Source: Actinernus sp. WN-2022
Taxonomy: Eukaryota > Cnidaria > Anthozoa > Actiniaria > Actinernidae
Direction of reading: 5' to 3'
Assembly (NCBI GenBank): GCA_030867875.1
Contig: JAOWCC010000329.1
Coordinates: 29,530 to 93,529, forward strand
DNA length: 64,000 bases
Shown here: positions 23,301 through 35,300 of the stretch, piece after piece
Numbering within the stretch: position 1 is the first letter of the stretch
Layout of the letters: every line of letters begins with the position of its first letter
Notes under the pieces: model-generated
Database searches by the model: none
What the model was told of the DNA's origin: nothing
What the model saw: only the letters and a program-made list of their open reading frames with translations
Program-made: the position numbers and the translations under genes

Positions 23301-26300
23301 GTAAGGGGTGCTCCAGATATATACTGGAAAAGTGGACCAGCTGTGGACCCCCGAATGGACAGATACGTTTTCATAGCCATGACAGGACAGACTCTCTGGT
23401 CGGTCTTTCCTATAATTATTGTTTGACCTGAACGAAATGGGTCAGTTTTAGATATTTTTACCCTAACTGATATATACTCAGGCATGAGAGAACTAGGGAG
23501 AAAGGCTATATCCCCTGGGGACAGATGAATTTCAGGTGAGTATCGTGAATTACATGTCATTTCTCCCAACCGAAGGAAGCCGAAGAAGGCTAAGGTCATG
23601 GCTGCCCAAAACATAATAGAGTCCTAGTTGGTAGTGGCAGGAATGGCAAGAAGGTGGTAAAACAGTTTGAGGTGACTGATAGTGATGTGAAGGCGAACTC
23701 GAGTAGAGTTGCCCTGTGATCGCTTGATACCGCAACATATCAACTGTAAGCGGAGGAATTTCTTAAGGTCCAAGTCATAACCTGAGCAGATATGAAGATG
23801 TCGAACCACTGCAAGGTAACTCTTAATGGAGGAGTGTTTTATTGTCTTTGCCAAATATGCCACATATTGGATGAGAGTATCCTCGTCAGTTGGTATATGG
23901 GTTGCAGTATGTGGTCTATACAGTGAGCAAAAGTCTAGAAACCGCTTTTCACCTGAGCTATATACCTGTCTGGTAGATGTGGCAACAGAGAGGCTTAAGT
24001 AATGGCGAATGTCTGCATTCAGATCTCCAAGAGTGGCAGAGGCAGGGGGCATGACACCGGGTCCGCGTGGGGGGCCAGCCTGCGAAAGCGGTCCATCTGG
24101 AAACGAGAGAGGGAATCCGCGATTTCATTTTTCTTGCCTTCAATGTGCGTGACCCTCAGGTAAAAGTTATACTTTAAAGTTAAGAGGGTGAGGTGGCGGA
24201 CCAGGTCCATAATCCTAGGAATTCGAGACCGCTTAGAGTTCACAATATTGACCACTGATTCATTATCACAATAAAATATGATACGCTTATTAGAGAAGCC
24301 CTCTCCCCATAGGTGGCATGCTACTACCAAAGCAAACAACTCTTGCCATGCAATACTAATGCCGGGCATACCGAGGTGGTGGTGAACTTCCCACTGACCC
24401 TGGAACCATTTGGGACCTAGGATCCCCCCATACCCAATCGAGTCTGAGGCATCCGTATAAAGTTTTAGAGAATCAGAGTCCACCCAAGATGTAGACATGA
24501 AAAACCCAGCCCCATTCCAAGTGGAAATAAATTGTTGCCACATAGCAAGGTCCTTGAAGAATCCATTGCCTAACTTGATGTGATGATGTGGTTTTGAGAC
24601 CTTGCGGGTCAGCTCAATTATGCGCTGTAGAAAAGGTCTCCCAGGGGGGATAACTTTACACGCGAAGTTCAGGGTCCCAATGAGAGACTGCAACTCTTTC
24701 AGAGTGCACGTCTTTTTTGTCTCAAAGAGGGCAAGAGACACCTGGATCCGTTCAACCTTATCTGCTGGAAGCCTAGCCTCCATTCGGACAGTGTCTAATA
24801 TGATGCCCATGAACTCCAGGGTGGTACATGGGCCTTCCGTCTTATTGGCTGCAATTGGGATACCTAGGTTCCTAAAAGTCATGAGCATGCTTGATAAGCT
24901 CTGTTTGCAGGGCAAACTGAAGGGGGGCAAGGATGAGGCTGGTTCGATGATCAAAAAATCATCAAGGATGTGACAAACAAAAGTAATTAGGCATTTCTGA
25001 GTCAAGATCCACTCTATTGCATCAGAGAGTAAGTTGAACAGGGAGGGTGCGCTCCTCAAACCAAAGCCCTCCCAACACATGCCAAATAACTCGTAATCGG
25101 ACGGTCTTAGAGGGATGAGTCGAAAGGCAGATTCGATGTCTGTCTTTGCAAGAAAACACCCCTGACCGAGACCAAGGATCCCCCTGATGGCATTATCAAT
25201 TGTAATATATTGGAGGCTGAAGTCATCCTTGGAAATTGAAGAGTTGATGCTGGTATCACCAGATTTAGGGAACGACAAGTGGAATATGCTGAATGTTTCT
25301 TGGGGACTAAGCCGATTGGAGATACTTGAAAATTAGGCAGTGGTGGGCTAGCGAAGGGACCCGCCACTCGGCCTAAGGCCACCTCCCTGAATAGATTTTC
25401 AGTTACAATGCTGGGCTGAGCAAGTGCTGTGGGCAGGTTCCTAGCGAATCTAGTAATACGTCTCCCACAAAAACCAGCATTGGCCCCATGTCTTAGATTA
25501 TTGCATAATTTGGAGACAAACTCGCGGTTTGGGTGATCTGTTAGTGTGTCCTCTAGTCTTTGTACGTTAATAGGAGTGGGAAGGGGCCCAATACAGTCCT
25601 TACTTAGTTCTGCGCGAGGAGCTTGGTTTTGAGCTACTATGGTCTCTATCTCTATCTCTCCCCTCTCCCCGCTCCTGTTGCTCGTTCGAGTTGCTGGGGC
25701 AGTCACACCCTGGGTGGGACCCACCACATTTGTTACACACATGTTCAATTTGGTTAGGTTTTCGAGCTAGCCAGCGAAGGAATGTCTGTGAATAAGATAC
25801 TCACGTGCGATTCCTGGGGATGATTGACAGTGAATTATAAACAGATTCTGATTGGCTTAGCCTAAGTTGACATAAGTAAGGCATGAGATCACTGTTGACC
25901 TTTGGACAACGACACCCAACCCCTTGTCTTATTGCTAATCACGCAGCCTGCTTAACTCATGGTTGTCACATTAACTTAAATTTATGTAGACATAAATTGG
26001 TCTTAAAAATATTACACCCTGAGATAGAAGAGAAATGTGAATGTCCTAGTGATGTGCCGGCTTTTCAAAATTTTTCGACAGAGGATTAGAAAAGCTTATT
26101 ATATAAACTTTATTTCGGTTACAGTGAATCGAATTCAAATTGCTCTGTATTTCTCTTAAAAGAAGTAGTTTCGTCCACTCGAATCTTTGCCATCAATAAT
26201 GTCTCACATTCTCTAATTCGTATGGTGCTTTCTTTATCCCTGTATTGAACGAGTTCGGGCACAGCGAAGCTGAAAGCATACTTTGTTACTCCGAGTAGTT

Positions 26301-29300
26301 CTATTTCGTCACGAGAATGTTTATCATCTGGGGTTGACAGTGCCCCTTTAAGAGTAGCCTAAGAACCCGTCTCTTTCGTGTCTATTTCGCGTCTCTTTTA
26401 CGTATCTTTTGCGTCTTTGAGCGATAAGAGGCGGTTGTCTTTTCAGACTATTTCAAGAGTAAATGAAGCAATAATTTGTCCAAGATTACTGCATTCATGA
26501 TCCAACCAACGTGTAAGGGCTTATACGATATTTCGGCTGGCCAGTACCAGCCTTCATCAAGCTGGTAGCTGAAATATCGTATAAGCTCTTACTTGGATCA
26601 GCATTGCTGTAGACAAATTATTGTTTTATTTTCTTCTTTTTGCTGATCAATATCTGTTTTATGATCCAACGTTTGGCAGGATCGGTCGTACACGGTTTTT
26701 GCTTTGGATTTGACACCTCATATTCTACTTACTTTACTTACTTCAAGGGTGCAAGGAAAACTGACAAACACATGAAAGGGCTGCTAAAAAAGCGCAGAAC
26801 CGGATGCCCTCATTTTTATGCTCATTTTTGTGCTAGCAAGAATGTCACGGTATCGTAACGTCACAAAAGGAGCGTGACAAACATTGACATGGCCTCCCCA
26901 TTGTTTCGTCCTTCACCAATCAAAAGTTTTGAAACGGTACGTCACGAGACGGTGCGGACATGGAACGATCACGGCCCTTACGTACTTCTTTCAGGCTCAT
27001 GGGAAATCCGTTTCAACATGTCTAAGTATAGTTTTGAGGTTTTCTTTAGCGTTTTTTTGTTCTCTGCAGCACAAGAGATTCTGGGAGAGTCTGAAAAATG
27101 CTGTCACGCCATCGCCAAGACACAGTCGACCCAGCAGGTGCGTATACACTAAATACTGTATTTTTTGTCTATTTAAGAAAGGCCATCTCAATCAAATGTT
27201 TCGCTTTACCATCGCCCTCTGGCTCGTGATGGTCGGTCGGGTGCTGTAAAGCCTGGTTACTAAGTCAGCTTGAAGACTCGCGTTAAAACATTCATGTCAT
27301 TCCTCAATTACTTTTCCCTCCACTAGTTGTAGATTGACAATTCGCATGAGAAAAGTCAAAAAACTAAAACGTAGAGAGTTCGGTAGATAGGGGCAGTTAT
27401 GAAATTATTCTTCAATCGTTCTTTTCCATAAAATTGGGTCGGTCGGCGATGGTTATGAAATGCAGGATATCTTTCCAAGACATGACAGTGTCACTAAACA
27501 TATCTGTTTGAAGATTTTCATTTAATCAGTAATAAAACCATTTCAGTCTTGTTCAATAAATCAATGGTTTATCAATCTTTTCATTCCTCGTCTTTGCCAT
27601 AAGAATTGAGTTACTCAAATGCCCATCACCAGTAGCTAACAAGGCTGGTGGTACATGTCATTCAGTACACCGTTAATGCAAAGTAAGAACTCATTATCGA
27701 CATTGTTTTATGATCGCATGGGGGATACAGGTTGGCGCAGTGGTAACAAATAAAATATTATTGTTATTCACAGTTTTCGTCGGCCAGGATCATTTCGCTT
27801 GTCTGCTTTTATCAAGAAGAGTAACAACACACCTCCTGAAATGAAAAGAAAGGCCTCGCTACCCACGACCCTCGCTGTTCCAGAGGTAACTCTCATCTCC
27901 CATTCCAACCTCGTTCCCTGGGGTCCTTACGCGCCTAATATCTCCCTTAAATTTACGGGATCAGCAGAGGTCCCGTAAGCTTATAAGCGTCATATATATT
28001 TTACATTTCTTTGGGATTTCCGTAAATATTGTAATTCTACATTGGTTGATTTGAAATACAATCTGTTTGACAACTGTTTTTCAGTAAGGACACTCGAGCC
28101 GTGAACGTTTCTTTTTTTGCTTTTTCCGCCGTTTTTCAGCAGCAGCCAATCATAGCCGTGATACGAAACAATGGTTCAGACATTTTTTTAAACTTTGTTA
28201 TGATTGGATGGCGTCGCAGAAATAATGTAGATTTCATTGTTTTCAGAGTCGTCGCTGATTTGGCAACGGAGAAAATAAAGTCTTAAAAACTATTTTTTTT
28301 TTTTTTTTTTTTTTAACATCTTTTTATTTTATTTTATACAATATACAAAAACACACATATATATGTTGCACATACTCATACAACGACCATAACCCTGAAA
28401 AAATAGCAAATACTATAATAAAATATAATAACATAACATAACACCCTTGCCAGCTGTATATATAATCGACAATATTGAATTTAATTTAATCCGATAAAGC
28501 AATATTTAATTTTTTCCACTTCCGAAGATGCACGATAATATTGTTCTTAGATTTTGCCACTCTTAGTTCGACTTTCTGAGAATATCTTAAATGGTTTTTA
28601 AAAAGAGACAGAGAAGGAATATGTTTGCTTTTTCTAGCCTTATACAATATCAATTTATAACTCAGAATAATGTAATTTATTGGTGTTTCTGCCTCTACTC
28701 CCAAAATAATATTCACTATATTCAATTCAGGTAAAAATATATCAAACTCTTCCAGCCAGTCCCTTATTTCAAAATATAGATTTTTAGATTCTATACATTC
28801 AACAAATAGATGATCTATCGTTTCTGAATACAAATGACAAAATGAGCAACTAGGGGACTACAGCAATTTAAACCGATAAAGATCACGATTGAGATAGAGG
28901 CAGTTGTTTAATATTTTATACTGAAAACATCTCGTATACGTATCGTTTGTAGTTTTGTATATTCTACTATAAACTGCACCCCAGTCCGGTGGGGACATCA
29001 GATTAATCCGTCTACATATATGTCTCTGAGAAGATGGTAATCGAAATTTCACGTTAATTAACCACTGATAAATCTGTTTAGTTTTAACCTTGTCAATTTC
29101 AATTCCATCCTTACTCAGATATAAATATCTCGACGATGATCTTTCCTTATCAACCTTATCTTTATTTTGTTTTAGTAAAGTTTTCCATTTTAAAGGTATT
29201 GAATCTATAATACTAGCCCATCGAATGTAGTCTTTTGCTTGTAATCCTTTACGTTGAGCAAATGTCCAATCAAATATTGAGTTGTCTGTACAAAGGTCAC

Positions 29301-32300
29301 CGACTTTATTTATATTGCATTTAGAAAATTCTTTGTAAAATACCGCCTTGTTGTCAATTTTAATATGCTTATTATTCCAAAGATATTGTTCTAAGACCAG
29401 TAAATGATTATCTACTACCTCAATGGTGGCAATTTGAGCCCAGTTCGTGAGGACACTTTTGTAAAAAAATGGTATATTTGATGGAATCCTTGTTACATCG
29501 AAATTATTGCATATCACATCAATTCCTCCTATTTTTTCTAAATGCAAGAGAGGCAAAATTTTCCATGTTTTCTCCTCCGGCTTCATGAGGTTAATAGCAC
29601 ATTTTATACGACTAGCTTTAATCCAAGAAGCAAGGTCAGGCAAGTTTAAACCGCCTTTATAATATTCCCCAATTAGCGTTTGATTCTTTATTTTCGGTTT
29701 CCTGCCATTCCAAATAAAGTCAGTAATAATACGTTCTACATCTTTAATGAACCCATCTGTGACGTGTATTTTTGAACATACGTAGTATAGTTTGGATAGT
29801 GCTAACGAACGCACCACTTGTATTTTGCCGTATAAGGTTAAACCACGCGCCCTCCAAATTGATAGGGTAGTTTTAAAATTAGATAATTTACGTATAAAGT
29901 TGTTATCATAATGCCATTTCTCATTATAAGAAAAATAAATACCCAGAATCTTAACACCTTTATTATGGAAATTTACCCTTTTGATATTTCGTGAGCATGT
30001 TTCTCTTTTACTAACTTTTCCCAACCAACCTGCGTGTGATTTTGTTAAGTTGATTTTAAGTGACGAGAAAGCACTAAACCGATCCAACTGATCTATTACC
30101 TTATTTAAAGATTCAATATCTTTTAAAATAAAGGTAGTATCATCAGCAAATAAAACTATTTTCTTGTGCTTTTGTGCAAACCCGATTCCCTCAATATCCT
30201 CACTGTTCCGAATCATTGTTGCCATTATTTCTATCACCAGAATAAAAAGATAGGGTGAAATCGGATCGCCTTGTTTCGTTCCTCTACAAAGAGGAAAATA
30301 ATTCGTGGCTATACCGTTGTTCATTACACTAGAACAGCTATCCTTTAGTAGCATCTTAATCCAATTGATAAATCCTTCCCCAAATCCGAAATGCTTTAAA
30401 ACTGCAAATATAAAAGTGTGCTCAATAGAGTCGAAAGCCTTTTCAAAATCAGCCGCGAACAGCACTAACGACATACCTTTCTTTTTAGCATAATCCATTA
30501 CATCATCTATGAATCTGATTGGGTCTTCGATATTTCTACCCTTCACGAAAGCAGCTTGGTCAGGATGGATTATTGAAGGCAAAATATCAATGATCCTATT
30601 ACTTAATGCTTTACTGCATATTTTCGCATCAACATTTATTAAACTTATCGGCCGCCATGAGTTTAAAAATCTGTTATCTTTACCCGGTTTTTCAAGTAAG
30701 GTAATTATAACTTGCTTTTGTGTCGTCGTTAATGAACCATGCTTATAACAATCATTTAAACAACACACCAAATCTTCTCCTAGAATAGGCCACATAGCCA
30801 AATAAAATTCCTTTGTTAATCCATCATTTCCGGGCGTTTTTGACGTCCCCAGTTGTTTAAGGCTAGTATAACATTCACTATAGTAATTTCACCTTCACAC
30901 GTACTTTTTTCATCTTCTAATAATTTAGGAGTATTAATTTGCGATAGGAATTCCAGGCATTCGCTCTCTGTTTTAGACGACTTCGGCTGGTACAATGAGC
31001 TATAGTATCGTTGAATTTGTTTTAAAATGTCTTCCGGCTGAGTATACACTCTATTATCTTTATCAATTAATTTCTTTATGTGGGTTTTGGCTTTGTTACG
31101 TTTTTCTAACGTTAAAAAATATTTAGTACTTTTCTCCCCTAATTCGTGCCATGTTGCTTTAGAACGTATAATAATTCCTTCTGTTATGTAATTACTTCTT
31201 TCTTCTAGAATTTTGCTCAATTTATCGTGCTCTGCAATCATCTTTTCGTTCTTTTCCCACTCATTGACGTTTTCAATACGGTTGATCTCCGATTCAATGT
31301 TTTGGTAAACCGTTCTACTTTTCCTCGCTAGGGATTTCGAAAATTTCATAGTAAATTTTCGCACCTCGTATTTGATTAACTCCCATCTAGATTGCGGGTT
31401 TAAAATTCCTTCATTAGTTAGACTACTTTTAGTATCCTTGATTAATAACTTTAACTTCATAACGTAGTCCGCATTTTCAGTGAGGGAGTTATTGAATTTC
31501 CAAAAGGATGGACCCTTATTTCCTTTTTGGATTGATTTTATGTCTAATGTTATGGCGGAGTGATCAGTAGCAGGTGCAGGAATTATATCACATTCCTCCA
31601 CATAAGGCTGGAGTTCATCGGATATAAAAAAATAGTCCAGTCTACGGTGCAGATAACACTCTCGTTTACTACTTCGACCTTGCGCTGTACCGCACCAAGT
31701 AAACCGTTTAGCTGATGGGTTCCGTAATCTCCATATATCACAGAGATCCAATTCTAACATAATAGTTTCCATAGTTTCTATAGAACATATTTTTTGAGCA
31801 GGATTACCACCTGAGGTTTCCAAGTCTAGATCAAAAACAAAATTAAAATCACCTCCCCAAATAATAGATGTTTCCAGCGGATAATCTATGGTATTAATTT
31901 TGGCGATAATTTCTTTCAATAATATTATTTGGCTCTTTTCGTCATTCGGTGCATATACATTAACCACTAAGAAATTGCTTCCTTGTATTTCACAAAGCAC
32001 AATTACATATCTACCTTTTTCATCTATAATCTTGTCTATACTTCTCATGTTTAACTTGTAACCAAACAGTATTGCCGTACCTTTACTGTTTGACGTCCCA
32101 TGGGACATTGCTAGACTGCCTCTAAATCTATGTGACCAGTCGGTTTCAATGTCTGGAGTACTATGAGTTTCCTGAAGAAATGTGATACCGCTATCACCTT
32201 TATGTTTAACTATCCAATTAAACATTTTTCTACTTTTCTTATAATCTCGTAAACCTCGCACATTTAGTGATAGAACCCTAAAATTGAAATCATTCATTAT

Positions 32301-35300
32301 CCCAGAAAGTAACGTTTTCCCATACTGCTGGCAAAGGTATTAGTTTTAATGATAAGTGACTTGAAAATTAATAAGAAGCAAAAAAGGAAAAAAAACCTAA
32401 ACAAACAACGTACTACTATTATTAGTGCCTGTGGAATTTTCCAAGGTATGGTGAAAAAAACGCATGCCGTTAAATAGAACAATTATGTCTAATTGACTGA
32501 ATCCTATTTTGGAGAGAAGAATTCACTCCTCGTTTACGATCCTTTTCCTTTTAGAAAAAATGAGGATAATTAGTGCAGTTTACGTCTCAACATATCACCG
32601 ACTTTAAGTAAACAAGTGGTTGCAATTGTTATTCAAATTCAATACATTTCAATTTTACTTAACATCCTTGTGAACGAAAATTTAACTAAATGTGAAGTCT
32701 TACATTTTATTTCGGTAAACTACGAACTTGGCTAGCCTGACTATTACTTGAAGTTGGTTCCTTCAGATAGGCTGGTAGTGTTTCAACTGAATAACTCATG
32801 TTTCCAATAAACAGGTATTTCCCTTTTAAGTAACATCTAGTCTCGGTTGTGTTTCTATTTCGGGCTGTTTTAAGTGCCAAACGAAGAGTTTTCCTAGATG
32901 ATGCGGATTTGGGAGAAAGATCTTCATCCAAATACACATCTCCAAACTTCTCGCTTTCTCTCAACCTTCTTTTATTGGCCCAGACAAAGTTTTTATCTGC
33001 TCTACTTACGAATCTGACGATTAATGGTCTTGGATGGTAACGAGAACCCTCTCCGTCGGCAGAATTGACGTTTGTTTTTCGGCCGATCCTGTGGGCTGCG
33101 TGTAATTTAACTTCATCCCTATTCGCTCCTACCTCTTCAATTATATCAAGGGCAATCTCTCTGCAGTCCTCTTCCGCGTCCTCTGGCACATTGTACACTC
33201 TCAGATTCTCTCTACGAGAATAGTCTTCTAGTTTCGTGATTCTGTCTTCACTTTCCGAGAGTAGAATTTTCATGGCGGCGTTTTCTTCTAGCGACTGGTC
33301 GAGCTGGCCTTTGAGGGCTTTATTGTGTTCTTTCAGGTCCTCTACTTCGCCCCATACATTTTCGAGGGATGTTTTAATCTCGGTCATGTCCTTCTTTACC
33401 TCGTTAAAGTTACCTTTTATGTCTTGCTTTAGAGCACACAGTTCCTCGTGTATATTACCAAAGTTCTCTTGCATTAACTTCTCAATGGCTTCCAACCGAA
33501 CCTCCAGACTTGTCATTTCACTCTGAGTTTCTCCACTAGAGATTCTTGACCTCTTTTTTTCCTGTTTTCCTGACATTTTTAGGAGTTTTTAGTTACTTAA
33601 ACACATACAAAAACTCTCCACTTGACGGAGCTATGAATTACACGTCCGCCCTGTACCGATACGCATGCTATACTATATTGCTCAATTATTTATTTATTTA
33701 TTTTTATTTGTATACTTTTTATCACATCTTTCATTTTGAAAAACCGCAAGCATGTATACAATATAATTTTGTATCTTCTAGGAAAAGAACGATCTGATAA
33801 ATTCAACGCGTATTTGTTGTCCCTCCTCAGTTTCATCAGTATCTTCATTACCGTCATTACCATCGTTATCTTTTGTTTCTTTCCCCTCTTCATTAAGTGG
33901 TAGATCTCGACAGAATTGTGCATGACACAGCAAACTACAACTACCTCACAACATTTCCCAGGTTTCAGTCTAAGTTTCTTTAAGCACTCCCAACGTCTCT
34001 TCGAAATGCAATGATTCTCTCTACTATAGCAATGGTGTTGATCTGCAGGCCTTGATGTAGCGCTTCTCTGATACCGTTATAGCGGGATGATCTATGATAG
34101 GAACTAGAAGCCATTCTAACAATGGATAACCACTATCACCAAGAGCCAAACCATGAGGCAAATGAGGCAATAACTATCCTTTACAAATTGGAATTCCTAA
34201 AAATTCGAGTCGTACAGTGTATAAATGAAACTGTGTCGGATGAATTTGAAACATTTCCAAACTACTTTAACAACATTCAACAAAACGAACTACACTATAA
34301 AAAGGGAAGAAAACTAGCACGGAATCTAAGACGGAGGCATCCGCAGAGCGAGTCTCCATGGAGAACACTTAAAAGAGCAATCTTGTAGCCAGATCCCATT
34401 TGTTTCTTACTGCGCATGCTCGACGAAAAAATAGGGCTCTGGAAGAATCCGATCCGGAAGTCCGTGAATCTGCTTTGTTTGACTTCCGGTGAAATTACAT
34501 TGTTGGAACAGCCAATCAGAATACACAAAAATCGGATTCTTCCAGAGCCCTATTGTTTCGTCGAGCATGCGCAGTAAAACACTCTGGGTATGATTGTTAA
34601 AACAGGAGCATGAAATATTTCCTAACGATAATCATAGAAATAATACAATCATTAAATAATTAATTAATTAATTAATTAATTAATGTTCGGTATCTAGCGC
34701 ATAGCTAAAGGAATAAAAACCAGCCTATCTGATGTAGTTTCGCCCAACTAGATTAAATTCCATTTCCCAAGACATTTTGCTAACACAAATGGGTATACCA
34801 TTTCCAGGGGGGTGGGGTAGGGAATAATTGTAATTTATAGCTTGGTGGTGTTAATGTTTGGTATGTTGCACTAAGTCAACGGGAATTAAAACTAGCCTAT
34901 CATATGTAACTTCGACCTGCTAGCTCAAATCTTTGCGTTATTACTCGCGCAAATGAAGTGAACCTTGCAAAACTGAGGGAGGAGGGGTGGGAAATCGTTT
35001 TAGTCAAATCCAAACTCAGCACTGATAAACTTGATCATCTTAACGACCCCCATGGCTCATTTCGCTGTGGTAATAATTGTCTAACTTGTAACTACATTAA
35101 TCACGGCCAAACTAATTATTTCATTCGACTGGCGAGATCAGGCCCATCAAACATCACATTGACTGTAATTCTAAAAATCTCATATACATGGTTCATTGTA
35201 AACGCTGTAATTATCAATACATACTTATCTTTATTTATACATGGAAAATCATCAGTTACATACATAGATAATAAACACTAAAATATGAAACTGTTTTACA

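Larger units (their letters stand above)
25749..27069. other. CaV1 intron with MITE fragment and hairpin relic
   Basis: 26085-26352 resembles 40500-40767 (tttctcttaaaag, CACTCGAATCTTTGCCATC, GGGGTTGACAGTGCCCCTTT end). A hairpin relic follows at 26509-26607. The rest is unrecognised. Confidence 0.55.
28293..33650 (-). mobile_element. L1-group non-LTR retrotransposon, near full length, inactivated
   Basis: On the - strand: ORF1 (33576-32707), a 0.4 kb gap, ORF2 with endonuclease and RT (32297 to 28486), a short 3' UTR and a 22-base A tail (T run at 28293-28314 on +). ORF2 has one frameshift and one stop. The 5' boundary near 33,650 is a guess; no target duplication was found. Antisense to CaV1, in a tail intron. 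Confidence 0.88.
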
